64,000 bases of DNA from Streptomyces sp. 846.5 (GCF_004365705.1 NZ_SOBN01000001.1:3458001-3522000); one strand, 5' to 3'; positions 17,085 to 26,530 are shown, counted from the first letter of the stretch. Numbers and translations are program-made. Notes: generated by a model from the letters alone, not told the origin.

Positions 17085-18405
17085 GCGGGAGAGTTGCCAC
17101 CGGCGGGAGCGTCGGCTTGCTGCGCAGCAGCAGGGCGCAGCTCGCCGCGATCACGCACAGCGCGCCCGCGCCGTACCAGGCGGCGTCGTAGCTGCCCAGC
17201 TGGTCCCGGACCATACCGGCGCCGAAGGCGACCAGGGCCGCGCCGACCTGGTGGCCACAGAACACCCAGCCGAAGACGATCGGCGCGTCCTCGCCGAACC
17301 ACTCCCGGCACAGGGCGATGGTCGGCGGCACCGTGGCGACCCAGTCCAGGCCGTAGAACACGATGAAGACCACCATGCTGGGGTGCACGGTGCGGGCGAA
17401 CAGCGCCGGCAGGAACAACAGCGAGGCGCCGCGCAGCAGGTAGTAGGCGCCCAGCAGCTTGCGGGAGTCCAGCCGGTCCGTCAACCAGCCCGAGAAGACC
17501 GTGCCGACCACGTCGAACACCCCGACCAGGGCGAGCAGGCTCGCCGCCGTGGTCTCCACCATGCCGTGGTCGCCGGCCGCCGGGATGAAGTGCGTCCCGA
17601 CCAGGCCGTTGGTGGTCGCCCCGCAGATCGCGAAGGATCCGGCCAGCAGCCAGAACGGCCGGGTCCGGGCGGCCTGGCGGAGCAGCCGCAGCGCCCGCAG
17701 CCCCTTGGGCTCCGCCTCGGCGGCGAGCCGCTGCTCCGGGTCGGGCGCGGTCTGCCCGTAGGGCATCAGGCCCAGGTCGGACGGGCGCTCACGGAGCAGC
17801 ATCAGCACGATCGGGACGACCGCGAGCGAGCAGAGGCCCACGGTGAGGGAGGCGCTGCGCCAGCCGTAGGCGCTGATCAGCCAGGCCAGGATGGGCAGGA
17901 AGACCAGGTTCCCGGCGGCGCTGGCAGCCGTCAGCACACCGGTGACCAGTCCGCGCCGGGCCAGGAACCAGCGGCCGGTGATGGTCGCGGTGAAGGCCAG
18001 CGCCATGGACCCGCTGCCGATGCCGACCAGGACGCCCCAGCACAGCATCATCTGCCAGGGCGCGTCCATGTAGACGGTCGCTCCTGCCCCGACCGCCATC
18101 ATGGTCAGCGCGACGGCGGCGACTCTGCGGATGCCGAAGCGGTCCATCAGTGCGGCGGCGAAGGGCGCGGTGAGGCCGTTGAGCACCATGTTGACCGAGA
18201 CGGCGGCCGAGATGACGCCGTGCGACCAGCCGAACTCGGTGTTCAGCGGCGCCATCAGCAGCGCCGGCGTGGACCGGAACCCGGCTGCGCCGAGCAGGAC
18301 GAGCAGACAGACCGCGGCGATGATCCACGCGTAGTGCAGGCGTGGGGCGCGGGGCATGGTAGTGGGCCTGGTGGTGGGGGCTGTCTGCTGATCGGTCACA
18401 GCCAT
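17074..18405 (-). CDS. Major facilitator superfamily transporter
   Basis: 443 residues with 12 predicted membrane helices, similar to the OFA/monocarboxylate-type MFS group. The start is HYAWIIAAVCLLVLLGAAGFRSTPALLMAPL, the loop 2-3 motif is AALMDRFGIRR and its counterpart in the second half is GWLTDRLDSRK. A central cytoplasmic loop lies near 200-240. It is last in a run of minus-strand genes that begins at 23395, so it is a good candidate importer for the substrate of the pathway. The 18511-18585 repeat separates it from the alcohol dehydrogenase, so it may have its own promoter. Confidence 0.86.
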   Translation of the reverse strand: MAVTDQQTAPTTRPTTMPRAPRLHYAWIIAAVCLLVLLGAAGFRSTPALLMAPLNTEFGWSHGVISAAVSVNMVLNGLTAPFAAALMDRFGIRRVAAVALTMMAVGAGATVYMDAPWQMMLCWGVLVGIGSGSMALAFTATITGRWFLARRGLVTGVLTAASAAGNLVFLPILAWLISAYGWRSASLTVGLCSLAVVPIVLMLLRERPSDLGLMPYGQTAPDPEQRLAAEAEPKGLRALRLLRQAARTRPFWLLAGSFAICGATTNGLVGTHFIPAAGDHGMVETTAASLLALVGVFDVVGTVFSGWLTDRLDSRKLLGAYYLLRGASLLFLPALFARTVHPSMVVFIVFYGLDWVATVPPTIALCREWFGEDAPIVFGWVFCGHQVGAALVAFGAGMVRDQLGSYDAAWYGAGALCVIAASCALLLRSKPTLPPVATLPLTA

Positions 18406-18510
18406 GATTCTCGCGGGCGTCGCAAGCGGATTCGAGTGGCCGGAATGACAGTGTGCACCAAGGTTCTGCCAACGGGACGTTGTTCAGTGCGGGTGGTGCA
18501 TGGTTTGTCG

Positions 18511-18585
18511 CGCAGTTCCCCGCGCCCCTGAAGGCATGTGCAACTGGGCCAGTTGCAGCACCTTAGGGGCGCGGGGAACTGCGCG
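18511..18585. repeat. Inverted repeat of the 861/993 family
   Basis: The 19-bp arm GCGCAGTTCCCCGCGCCCC (18511-18529) and its complement (18567-18585) flank a smaller nested stem TGCAACTG/CAGTTGCA (18540-18547, 18551-18558). It lies 21 bp after the stop of the alcohol dehydrogenase and before the MFS gene, a fitting place for a terminator or attenuator. Confidence 0.8.
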
Positions 18586-18606
18586 AACAGCAACCACCAC
18601 CGACGG

Positions 18607-19683
18607 TCAGAACGCGAGTACCGCCCGAGCCACCTTCCCGCCGTGCGTGGCCTCCGCCGCCGCCTCGAACTCCTCCACCGGGAAGACCTCGGTGACGAGT
18701 TCGTCCAGAAGCAACCGCCCCTCGCCGTACAGCGAAGCGTAGAGCGCGATGTCCACCTGGGGTCGGGACGACCCGTACCGGCAGCCCAGGATGGACTTGT
18801 CCAGGAACATCTCCGCCGGGCGGAACGACGCCTCCGCCTCCGGTCGGGTCATCCCCAGCAGCACCGCCTGCCCGTGCCGGTTGAGCAGGTCCACGGCCTG
18901 GCGGACCAGAGCCACCGCTCCGACGCACTCGAAGGCGTGGTCCACCCCCTCCGGCAGCAGCGCCTTGACCGCCTCGACCGAGTCGGAGACCGCCCGCGCG
19001 TCCACGAAGTCCGTCGCCCCGAAGACCCGCGCCGCCGCCTCCTTCTCGGCGACCGCATCCACCGCGACGATGCGGGAGGCGCCGGCCAGCCTCGCACCCT
19101 GGATGACGTTGAGCCCGATCCCGCCACAGCCGATGACCGCGACGGTGTCGCCGATGCCGACCCTGGCCCGGTTGAGCACCGCGCCCACCCCGGTCAGCAC
19201 CCCGCAGCCGATCAGCGCGGCGGAGGTGAACGGGATCGCCGGGTCGATCCGCACCGCCTGGACCGCCTTCACCACGGTGCGTTCGGCGAAGACCGACGTC
19301 GAGGCGAAGTTGTAAAGCGGGGTGCCGGGTTCCGACCGGCGGGTGAAGGGCTTCCCAGGGAAGCCGATGGCCTTCCGGCACATCGTGGGCCGCCCCCGTC
19401 CGCACTCCACGCAGGTGCCGCAGTTGGCGAGGGTGGACAACGCCACATGGTCGCCCGGCTGGACGTGGGTGACGCCGGGGCCGACGGCCTCGACCGTGCC
19501 GGCGCCCTCGTGGCCGAGCACGACCGGGACCGGGAAGGGGATGGTGCCGTCGATCACGGACAGGTCGCTGTGACAGAGCCCGGCCGCGGCGATCCGTACC
19601 AGCACCTCGCCGATACCGGGGTCGCGGACCTCCAGGTCGTCCACGACCTGGGCCGCCTTGCCGTCGAAGATGACGCCTTTCAT
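18607..19683 (-). CDS. Zinc-dependent medium-chain alcohol dehydrogenase
   Basis: 358 residues. The catalytic zinc ligands are in [12 protein letters not shown] and [16 protein letters not shown]. The structural zinc loop is [15 protein letters not shown], and the nucleotide fold is [18 protein letters not shown]. It resembles the actinobacterial NDMA-dependent/MSH-type alcohol dehydrogenases that oxidise primary alcohols to aldehydes. The next upstream gene encodes an aldehyde dehydrogenase, so the two probably form a consecutive alcohol-to-acid step. Both are in the run controlled from 23415. The 48-bp gap to the preceding gene shows no palindrome. Confidence 0.9.
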   Translation of the reverse strand: MKGVIFDGKAAQVVDDLEVRDPGIGEVLVRIAAAGLCHSDLSVIDGTIPFPVPVVLGHEGAGTVEAVGPGVTHVQPGDHVALSTLANCGTCVECGRGRPTMCRKAIGFPGKPFTRRSEPGTPLYNFASTSVFAERTVVKAVQAVRIDPAIPFTSAALIGCGVLTGVGAVLNRARVGIGDTVAVIGCGGIGLNVIQGARLAGASRIVAVDAVAEKEAAARVFGATDFVDARAVSDSVEAVKALLPEGVDHAFECVGAVALVRQAVDLLNRHGQAVLLGMTRPEAEASFRPAEMFLDKSILGCRYGSSRPQVDIALYASLYGEGRLLLDELVTEVFPVEEFEAAAEATHGGKVARAVLAF

Positions 19684-19731
19684 GTGACTACCCCTCAGTT
19701 CCTCGATCGCTCAGGACTGCCAATCTTTTTC

Positions 19732-21246
19732 TCAGCAGGCCCAGATGACGGCTTGGACCTCGCTGTAGGCCTGCAGCCCGTAGGAGCCGCCGTCGCGGCC
19801 GACACCGCTCTGCTTGAAGCCGCCGAAGGGGGCCTCCATGTTGCGCTGGGCGGTGTTGATGCCGACATGGCCGGTCCGCAGCCGCGCCGCGAGGGCGTAG
19901 GCGCGGGCGGTGTCGGCGGAGAACACGTAGTCGTACAGGCCGAACTCGGTGGAGTTGGCGATGGCGACGGCCTCCTCCTCGTCCCGGAACGGGATCACCA
20001 CCACGACCGGGCCGAAGACCTCCTCACGGGCGATGGTCATGGCCGGGGTGACGTCGGCGAGCAGGGTCGGCGCGACGTAGAAGCCGGTGTCGGGGAAGAC
20101 CGGGAAGCCGTCGCCGTGCTCCTTGCGGGTGCCGCCGCAGACAAGCAGGGCGCCCTCGGCCAGCGCCCCGGCGATGTAGCCCTCCACCCGGTCGCGGTGC
20201 AGCGCGCTGATGACCGGGCCGACGACGGTGTCGGGCGACAGCGGGTCACCGACGGTGAGCGCGGCGGCGTAGGCGGCCAGAGCGGCCACCACCTCGTCAT
20301 GGCGGGACTCGTGGACCAGCACCCGGGTGGGCGCGGTGCAGATCTGCCCGGAGTGGAAGGACCAGGCCGAGCCGACGGCGGCGACCGCGGCCCGCAGGTC
20401 GGCGTCCTCCAGGACGATGCCCGCGCCCTTGCCGCCGAGCTCCAGCAGCAGCCGCTTCATGGTGAGGCCGCCGTCGGCGGCGATCCTGCGGCCGACCGCG
20501 GTCGAGCCGGTGAAGCTGATCATGTCGACGTCCGGGGAGGCGACCAGGGCGGCGCCGGTGGCCGCGCCGGAGCCGGTGACCACGTTGAAGATCCCGGGCG
20601 GAGCCCCGGCCTCCTCGAACACCTCGCCCAGCTTGAGGCAGCCCAGCGGGTCCTGCGGTGCGGGCTTGGCAACGACGGTGTTGCCGGCCGCGAGCGCCGG
20701 GGCGAGCTTCCCGGCCAGGTTGACGATGGGGAAGTTGTAGGAGGTGATGCAGCCGACCACGCCCACCGGCCGGCGGGCCGCGACCGCACTGGTCAACCCC
20801 CCTGCGGCCAGCGGCGTCGCGGCCACCGGCTGCGGGACCAGGGCGCTGACGCTCGGTTCGAGGGCACCGCGGGCATAGCGGCGGAAGCGCTCGGCCGCGA
20901 CCGGGACCTGCATCGCCGAGGCCACCCTGATGGTGGCCCCGGTCTCGGCCTGCAGCAGCGGGACGAAGTCGTCGTTGCGGGCGAGCAGGACGTCGGCGAT
21001 CCGGTCCAGGACAGCGGCACGCTCGGCGGGACTGGTACGGGACCACCCGTCGAACGCCTCCCTGGCGGCCGCCACGGCCGCCTCCACGTCGGCGGCCGAG
21101 GCCTCCGGGGCCCGGCCGACGATCCGCTCGGTGGACGGGTCGACGACCGGGTAGCTGCCGTCCCCGCCCTCGCGCCAGGCCCCGTTGACGAACAGTCGGG
21201 CCGGTGAGGCGTCAGGGGCTGTGGGCGTGCCGGAAGTGGCGCTCAT
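19732..21246 (-). CDS. NAD(P)-dependent aldehyde dehydrogenase
   Basis: 504 residues. The catalytic cysteine is in SFHSGQICTAPTRVLV and the general-base Glu in LLLELGGKGAGIVLED. The cofactor region is SYNFPIVNLAGKLAPALAAGNTVVAKPAPQDPLG, with FTGSTAVGR and the C-terminal EAPFGGFKQSGVGRDGG. The ATG at 21246 overlaps the TGA of the upstream acyl-CoA dehydrogenase by four bases. The reading frame is open up to 22290, but that part is a shadow of the dehydrogenase gene. It is expected to oxidise the aldehyde made by the 18607 gene product to the acid. Confidence 0.92.
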   Translation of the reverse strand: MSATSGTPTAPDASPARLFVNGAWREGGDGSYPVVDPSTERIVGRAPEASAADVEAAVAAAREAFDGWSRTSPAERAAVLDRIADVLLARNDDFVPLLQAETGATIRVASAMQVPVAAERFRRYARGALEPSVSALVPQPVAATPLAAGGLTSAVAARRPVGVVGCITSYNFPIVNLAGKLAPALAAGNTVVAKPAPQDPLGCLKLGEVFEEAGAPPGIFNVVTGSGAATGAALVASPDVDMISFTGSTAVGRRIAADGGLTMKRLLLELGGKGAGIVLEDADLRAAVAAVGSAWSFHSGQICTAPTRVLVHESRHDEVVAALAAYAAALTVGDPLSPDTVVGPVISALHRDRVEGYIAGALAEGALLVCGGTRKEHGDGFPVFPDTGFYVAPTLLADVTPAMTIAREEVFGPVVVVIPFRDEEEAVAIANSTEFGLYDYVFSADTARAYALAARLRTGHVGINTAQRNMEAPFGGFKQSGVGRDGGSYGLQAYSEVQAVIWAC

Positions 21247-22454
21247 GAACGGGTCCTGCTTTCTCGGGGCAGGCCGAGGACGCGCTCGGCGATGAGGTTG
21301 CGCTGGATCTGGTCGCTGCCGCCGTAGAGGGTGTCGGCGCGGGAGAAGAGCATCCGGTGCTGACTCTGCGTCAGCCGGTAGGCGTCGGTCTGGTGCGGCC
21401 CCCGCCCGAGCGCCGCCGACGCTCCCTGGACCTGCAGGGACAGTTCGCCGAGCCGCTGGTGCCAGCCGCCCCAGACCAGCTTGGCCACGGCGGCGGTTCC
21501 CGGCTCGGCCGTCCCCAGGGTGCGCAGCGCATTGCAGCGCATGACGTGCAGTTCGGCCCACTGGCGGGTGAGCCGCTCGCGGAGCACCGGGTCGTCGACG
21601 GCACCGGAGGCCCGGGCCAGCGCGATCACTCCGTCCAACTCCCGGGCGTAGCCGATCTGTCGGGCCAGCATGCCGACGCCGCGCTCGAACGACAGCAGGT
21701 CCATGGCGACCCGCCAGCCGTCGCCGGACTCGCCGAGGACGTGCTCGGCGGCGGCCTCGGCCCCGTCGAAGAAGACCTCGCTGAACTCGGAGTCGCCGTC
21801 GAGCTGCCGGATCGGGCGCACCTCGATCCGTCCGGGCTGGTCCATGGGGAGCAGCAGCAGGCTGAGCCCGTGGTGGCGCTGCGACCCGGGCACGGTGCGG
21901 GCCAGCACGAAGCACCAGTCGGCCCACTGGGACAGCGAGGTCCAGGTCTTCTGGCCGGTGATGCGCCAACTCCCGTCCGCAGCCGGGGTTCCGGTGGTGC
22001 GGACGGCGGCCAGGTCGGAGCCGGCGCCAGGTTCGCTGTAGCCCTGGCACCAGAGTTCCTCGCCGCTCGCGATCGGCGGCAGAAAGCGTTTGCGCTGGTC
22101 GTCGCTGCCGTGCCGGAGCAGGGTGGGGGCGAGCAACTGCTCGCCGACGATGCCCAGCGGGGCCGGGCCGGCGGCGCGGGCGTACTCCTCGGCCCAGACG
22201 ACCTGTCGGGAGAGCGGAGTCGCGGCGGATTCCGGCTCGGCTGCGACCGGTTGGGCGCCGGTCGGCTCGGGCCAGCCGAGGCCGATCCAACCGCCGCTGC
22301 CGAGTTCGCGCTCCCAGGCGCGGCGGCGGTCCGGGTCAAAGCGCTGCGCGGTGCGCAGATCGGCGAAGGGGCGGCCGTCGCCGAGGCGCTCGGCGAGCCA
22401 GTCGCGGGCGCGGGCGCGGAACGCCTCGTCGGCGGCGCTGAAGGAGAAGTCCAT
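21243..22454 (-). CDS. Acyl-CoA dehydrogenase
   Basis: 403 residues. The FAD-binding middle domain has WCQGYSEPGAGSDLAAVRT and GQKTWTSLSQWADWCFVLART; helix SFERGVGMLARQIGYARELD and the C-terminal LYGGSDQIQRNLIAERVLGLPRE complete the fold. It resembles the full-type subunit of FadE alpha2-beta2 dehydrogenases acting on bulky CoA esters. The start ATG at 22454 lies 17 bp after the SDR stop; the 3' end overlaps the aldehyde dehydrogenase start. The 6664 or 26854 proteins could be partner subunits, but that is not shown. Confidence 0.9.
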   Translation of the reverse strand: MDFSFSAADEAFRARARDWLAERLGDGRPFADLRTAQRFDPDRRRAWERELGSGGWIGLGWPEPTGAQPVAAEPESAATPLSRQVVWAEEYARAAGPAPLGIVGEQLLAPTLLRHGSDDQRKRFLPPIASGEELWCQGYSEPGAGSDLAAVRTTGTPAADGSWRITGQKTWTSLSQWADWCFVLARTVPGSQRHHGLSLLLLPMDQPGRIEVRPIRQLDGDSEFSEVFFDGAEAAAEHVLGESGDGWRVAMDLLSFERGVGMLARQIGYARELDGVIALARASGAVDDPVLRERLTRQWAELHVMRCNALRTLGTAEPGTAAVAKLVWGGWHQRLGELSLQVQGASAALGRGPHQTDAYRLTQSQHRMLFSRADTLYGGSDQIQRNLIAERVLGLPRESRTRS

Positions 22455-22471
22455 GGGTGGTCGCGGGCCTC

Positions 22472-23395
22472 TCAGGCGTTGGGGCGCTGCTGCGCGGCGG
22501 CGGCCTTGGCCATGGCCTCCAGCTGGGCCAGCATCGGCATCGGATCGGTGCCGACCGCGCCGGGGAGCACGTCGGCGATGCGCTGCGGCGTCCAGGAGAT
22601 CCCGTCGGCCCCGGCCCCTTCCGCGTGCACGGAGCGGAGTTCGCGGGGCTGCGCCCAGACGGCGATCCTGGGCCCGGCGACGGTGTAGACCTGCCCGGTG
22701 ATGTCGACGGCCCGGTCGGACAGCAGATAGACGACCAGCGCGGCGACGTCCTCGGGCTCGCCGATCTCCTTGAGCTCCATCGGAACGTTGGCGGACATCC
22801 GGGTCCTGGCCACCGGGGCCACGCAGTTGGCGGTGACCCCGTACTTGTGCAGGCCGAGCGCGGCGCTGCGGACCAGCGAGATGATGCCGCCCTTGGCCGC
22901 GCTGTAGTTGGCCTGGCTGACACTCCCGGTGTGGTTGCCGCTGGTGAACCCGATGAGCCTGCCGCTTCCCTGACGGCGCATCAGTGCCGACGCGGCCCGG
23001 AACACGGTGAAGGTGCCCTTGAGGTGGGTGGCCAGCACCGGGTCCCACTCCTCCTCGGACATGTTGAAGAGCATCCGCTCGCGCAGGATCCCAGCGACGC
23101 AGACCGCCCCGTCCAGCCGGCCCCAGGTGTCCACGGCGACCCTGACCACGCGCTCGCCGCCGGCCATGGTGGAGACGTCGTCGGCGACGGCGACGGCCTC
23201 GCCCCCGGCGGCCTGGATCTCCTTCACCACACCGTCGGCGACCTCGCTGGTCGGGTCGCCGCCCTCGATGCCGACCCCGTAGTCGTTCACCACGACCCTG
23301 GCGCCCTCCGCCGCGCAGGCCAGGGCGACCGCACGTCCGATGCCGCGTCCGGCGCCGGTCACCGCCACCACCTTGCCGTGCAGGAACTCGCCCAC
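22472..23395 (-). CDS. SDR-family hydroxyacyl-CoA dehydrogenase-like oxidoreductase
   Basis: 307 residues. The NAD motif is TGAGRGIGRAVALACAAEGARVVVNDYG, similar to the N-terminal dehydrogenase of HSD17B4/multifunctional enzyme 2. The catalytic Tyr-Lys is in ANYSAAKGGI, and the serine in GFTSGNH. A C-terminal extension (about 240-307) follows TVAGPRIAVWAQPRELR. It is the first gene of the minus-strand run and starts 19 bp from palindrome 6. Oxidation of a 3-hydroxyacyl-CoA after the hydratase is the likely role. Confidence 0.88.
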   Translation of the reverse strand: MGEFLHGKVVAVTGAGRGIGRAVALACAAEGARVVVNDYGVGIEGGDPTSEVADGVVKEIQAAGGEAVAVADDVSTMAGGERVVRVAVDTWGRLDGAVCVAGILRERMLFNMSEEEWDPVLATHLKGTFTVFRAASALMRRQGSGRLIGFTSGNHTGSVSQANYSAAKGGIISLVRSAALGLHKYGVTANCVAPVARTRMSANVPMELKEIGEPEDVAALVVYLLSDRAVDITGQVYTVAGPRIAVWAQPRELRSVHAEGAGADGISWTPQRIADVLPGAVGTDPMPMLAQLEAMAKAAAAQQRPNA

Positions 23396-23414
23396 GTCGC
23401 AGCCCTCCTCAAGA

Positions 23415-23433
23415 ATCTGACGGACCGTTAGAT
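23415..23433. promoter_or_regulatory. Regulon palindrome site 6
   Basis: ATCTGACGGACCGTTAGAT; the symmetry extends to 23412-23436 with a single mismatch, making it the longest of the nine sites. It is close enough to the SDR start to overlap the promoter. Confidence 0.77.
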
Positions 23434-23462
23434 TCTAGGTACGGGATCGCGCCGCGCAACAG

Positions 23463-23481
23463 TCCTGACGCATGGTCAGAA
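23463..23481. promoter_or_regulatory. Regulon palindrome site 7
   Basis: TCCTGACGCATGGTCAGAA, core TGACG-CAT-GGTCA with one mismatch. Its centre is 48 bp from site 6 and it lies 21 bp before the cyclase start. Confidence 0.68.
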
Positions 23482-23502
23482 ACAGAGCAGGGGAGGCCGC
23501 AC

Positions 23503-24438
23503 ATGCCCGCACTCACCGACTTCGACGAGTTCCGCGACATCGCCAAGCGCGTCAACAACTGGGGCCGCTGGGGCGCCGACGACGAGATCGGCACCCTCAA
23601 CCTGATCACCCCGGAGGTGGTCAGGGCCGCCGCGGCGACGGTGCGCACCGGCCACCGCATCCCGCTCGCCCTGCCGCTGCAGCAGTACGGCGTGCAGACC
23701 GGGATGATCCAGGGCCGGGTCAACCCGCTGCACACCATGGTCGCGCTCAACTGGGAGATGTTCGAACCCGGCTCCATCGCCACCAGCGACGACGTGGTGA
23801 CCATGGGGCTGCAGGCCGGCACCCACTGGGACGGCCTGGGCCATGTCAGCCACGGCGGACGGATCTACAACAACCGTCCGGCGGCCTCGATCACGGCGCA
23901 GGAGGGGGCCGAGTACAGCGGCATGGAGAAGGCGCCGCCGGTCGTCAGCCGCGGCGTACTGCTGGACGTCGCCCGCGCCCGGGGCGTCGACCGGCTGCCC
24001 GGCGGCCACGCGGTCACCCCCGAGGACCTGGCCGCCGCCGAGGAGTTGGCGCGGACGACGGTGCGGGCGGGGGACGTGGTCCTGGTGCGCACCGGGCAGA
24101 TCCAGCTCTATCTGGGCGGCGACCGCGACTCCTACGCCTTCCCCTCCCCCGGGCTGTCGCTGCGCACCCCGGAGTGGTTCCACGCCAGGGACGTCGCCGC
24201 GGTCGCCAATGACACCCTCACCTTTGAGATCTTCCCGCCCGAGGTCGACGGCCTGTATCTGCCGGTCCATGCGCTGGACCTGGTGGAGATGGGGATGATG
24301 CAGGGTCAGAACTGGAATCTGGAGCAGCTGGCGGCGGAGTGCGCCGACGACAGCGTGTACGAATTCCTCCTCACGGCGCCACCCGAGCCGTTCACGGGCG
24401 CGGTCGGAGCGCCGGTGGCACCGGTGGCCATTCGCTAG
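23503..24438 (+). CDS. Cyclase-family (kynurenine formamidase-like) metal hydrolase
   Basis: 311 residues. The metal-binding motif characteristic of the family is HWDGLGHVSHGG (compare HxGTHxDxPxH), with downstream DVVLVRTGQ and a late Glu/His region near LPVHALDLVEMGMMQGQNWNLEQLA. Members hydrolyse amides or lactone-like rings or act as ring-opening enzymes. The start ATG has AGGGGAGG about 7 nt before it. It is transcribed divergently from the SDR-led operon under sites 6 and 7, so a ring-opening or deconjugation step in the same pathway is likely. The substrate is unknown. Confidence 0.85.
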   Translation: MPALTDFDEFRDIAKRVNNWGRWGADDEIGTLNLITPEVVRAAAATVRTGHRIPLALPLQQYGVQTGMIQGRVNPLHTMVALNWEMFEPGSIATSDDVVTMGLQAGTHWDGLGHVSHGGRIYNNRPAASITAQEGAEYSGMEKAPPVVSRGVLLDVARARGVDRLPGGHAVTPEDLAAAEELARTTVRAGDVVLVRTGQIQLYLGGDRDSYAFPSPGLSLRTPEWFHARDVAAVANDTLTFEIFPPEVDGLYLPVHALDLVEMGMMQGQNWNLEQLAAECADDSVYEFLLTAPPEPFTGAVGAPVAPVAIR

Positions 24439-24882
24439 CTCATCGGTTCAACCGACAAACAGAACAAGCGGATGCGAGGGACCGGCAGTCCCCGACGGTC
24501 CTGGCGGTCCAGACCGCTGCGGGGACGGACACCGCCACGGGCCCCGCCGGACAACGAATGGGTGGCGAGACGCCGTGCTCGCCTCGAGCGCGATACGGAG
24601 TCCCGCCACCCAGCCTCGACGCCTTGGCCCTGACCAGCGCCGACACAATTCGCACTCGCCAAGGACAGCCGCATACGACTACTGCCGCCGGCGCCCTCGA
24701 CGTCCCCTCGCAACGAATTGCTCAACCCAAGAGTGATCAGACGGATACGTCACGTCAATGGGTTGTCCGCAATTCGGATTGGTTGCGTACGCTTTCGGAC
24801 GAGTGATCGACTGGCTGTTTCAGCACTTCACTCCCCCTGCGCGCCCCCGGCGCAGGGCCCGCGCACCCCCGCTCGCGCGCCG
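24439..24882. other. Intergenic region between the cyclase and SGNH genes
   Basis: No credible gene. It holds a 13-bp palindrome TCGGTTCAACCGA at 24443-24455, and 9-bp arms TGGGTGGCG (24559-24567) and CGCCACCCA (24604-24612) enclosing 36 nt. The segment 24640-24800 is clearly less GC-rich than its surroundings. Both flanking genes end here, so terminators are expected. Confidence 0.5.
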
Positions 24883-25989
24883 TCAGCGAGCGCTCTCGAT
24901 CGCCGCGAAACGCTCCCCCATCAGCCACTGGGAGCGCACATCCGGATGGAGTCCGTCCGACAGACCGCCCGCCGCCGCGTCCTCCCGGCTGAACAGTTCA
25001 CAGCCATTCATCCAGGTCAGAGCCCTGTCGCCGCGCCTTTTCAGAACGTCCACGGTGTCTTTGAATATACGCCGTATCTGGCGCAGCGTCAGATCCCCCT
25101 CCACCTCCATTCCGCTCCCGTCCGCGTTGAGACGGCAGGCGACCGCCGAGTCCTCACGCTCCCCGCCGTACACCGGACCGAGAACGGTGATCGGAACCTG
25201 GGGCTGGAGTGACCGGATTGTGGCCAGGAATCCATGGAGGGAAGGAGCGAGGGTGCGCTCACGCAGGGCGGCCGTATTGTGGATGTTTATCCCGATTTCC
25301 AGGGTGATGTGGTCAGTTGTTCGCTCGCCGATCATCCGGGCCACCAGCGGATCGAGCAGGCAGGCTCCGCCGAAGCCGAGGTTGGTGACATTCCGTCCGA
25401 GCAGCCGCGCGGCGACGGCCGGCCAGGTGCTCGCCGGCGAGGCGGGCGGAACGGCGAAGCCGTGGGTGATGCTGCTGCCGTAGACCGTCCACCGGGGGCG
25501 GTGGTCCGGCGGTGCCGGGAGCAGGGCGGCGCCGTCGAGGGCGCGCAGCCCGCGGACCCGGACCGGGGCCAGGCTTGGCAGCCACAGCTCCAGCAGCTTC
25601 TCCCCGGGCGGCAGGTCCTCGAATACCGCGCCGACCGAGCCCAGGTCGGCCCGCCGCCAGAGGTCGTCGTCAGGGTGCGACGCGTCGTCAACGAGCAGGT
25701 CGCAGACGCCGGGCAGCTCCGGGCCGTCGTCCAGTCGCACCGACTCGGCGTCCAGCAGGAGTGCACGGGCCGCCGTCCGTACCCTGACCCGGCTCCCGCA
25801 GGCGCTCATCGCGGGCAGCACCAGGGAGGGGTGGTGCAGTTCCAGATCCGCTACCGGCAGCCGCCATGGCATGAACCACGATCCCTCGGCACCGTGTCCG
25901 CCGTGCTCCAGATCGACGACGCCCTCCAAGGCGGCGGCCACCTGGGCCGCCGTCCAGGAGGACAGCGCTCGTTCTGTGCCGATTGCCAC
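24883..25989 (-). CDS. SGNH/GDSL-family hydrolase
   Basis: 368 residues. The N-terminal half (about 1-170) is beta-rich, as in carbohydrate-esterase-type proteins with a jelly-roll domain. The hydrolase domain shows block I VYGSSITHGF with the serine nucleophile, block II GFGGAC, block III GINIHN and block V GLSDGLHPD with Asp and His. It probably removes acyl groups from a lipid, sugar or peptide. No signal peptide is seen. The GTG start at 25989 is the only good start. It follows the anti-sigma-kinase gene by 64 bp on the same strand and has slightly lower GC than its neighbours. Confidence 0.82.
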   Translation of the reverse strand: MAIGTERALSSWTAAQVAAALEGVVDLEHGGHGAEGSWFMPWRLPVADLELHHPSLVLPAMSACGSRVRVRTAARALLLDAESVRLDDGPELPGVCDLLVDDASHPDDDLWRRADLGSVGAVFEDLPPGEKLLELWLPSLAPVRVRGLRALDGAALLPAPPDHRPRWTVYGSSITHGFAVPPASPASTWPAVAARLLGRNVTNLGFGGACLLDPLVARMIGERTTDHITLEIGINIHNTAALRERTLAPSLHGFLATIRSLQPQVPITVLGPVYGGEREDSAVACRLNADGSGMEVEGDLTLRQIRRIFKDTVDVLKRRGDRALTWMNGCELFSREDAAAGGLSDGLHPDVRSQWLMGERFAAIESAR

Positions 25990-26053
25990 CGCCGGTCGTC
26001 CCCCCGTCAGAGACTTATCGCCCGATTCGTCCGATGCGCCTGATTCATCCGAC

Positions 26054-26530
26054 TCATCCGACGAGCAGCTGTTGCAGCGTCAGCAGTGCCTCGGCGTCGA
26101 GCACCGGCGGGCCGCACTCCCGGGGTTCCCGCTCGATCTCGCACCAGACCCGCTTGCCCCCGCCGTCCGGGTACCAACCCCAACGGTCGCAGAGGTTCTC
26201 CACCAGTTCCAGACCGCGCCCGTTGGTCGCCTCACCCGGTGCATGTCTCGGCCGGGGCGGCCGCTCACTCGCGTCCGCGACCTCGACCCGGACCGGGCGG
26301 CGGTCGGCGTCGTCCCCGCCGACCGGGAACTGCAGGCGCAGCACAGCCGGATTCCCGGTGTGCACCACGGCGTTGGTGACGAGCTCGGACACCACCAGCA
26401 CCAACGCCTCCGCCATTGCCGCGTCCGGATCGAACCCGCATCCGGTCAGCCGCGACCTGGTCCACCGGCGAGCCCGTCCGACCTCGGCCGGATCCGCCTC
26501 GACGGCGATCTGCACCTGAAGCACCTGCAC
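26054..26530 (-). CDS. RsbW-like ATP-binding regulatory protein
   Basis: 158 residues with a HATPase_c_2 fold. N-box helix ALVLVVSELVTNAVVHTG, then VRVEVADASERPPR, and the G-box GRGLELVENLCDRWGW. Streptomycetes have many such single-domain anti-sigma or regulatory kinases. Partner STAS or sigma proteins are not adjacent here. The GTG at 26530 begins a run of possible GTG starts (26530, 26524 and 26515), so the exact N-terminus is uncertain. Confidence 0.84.
   Translation of the reverse strand: MQVLQVQIAVEADPAEVGRARRWTRSRLTGCGFDPDAAMAEALVLVVSELVTNAVVHTGNPAVLRLQFPVGGDDADRRPVRVEVADASERPPRPRHAPGEATNGRGLELVENLCDRWGWYPDGGGKRVWCEIEREPRECGPPVLDAEALLTLQQLLVG

Noticed and set aside
6034-24611. 14-bp direct repeat GAGTCCCGCCACCC at 6034-6047 and 24598-24611 as att sites
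   Set aside because: The match is short and GC-rich, the second copy is not at a clear border (regulon genes continue beyond it), and no integrase is present.
24559-24612. tRNA-like closing stem around 36 nt
   Set aside because: The acceptor-like arms pair, but the interior is too short and lacks a T-loop TTC motif and anticodon arm.
24339-25212. Several open frames across the intergenic region 24439-24882
   Set aside because: They have poor codon bias, no ribosome-binding sites and no recognisable protein features.
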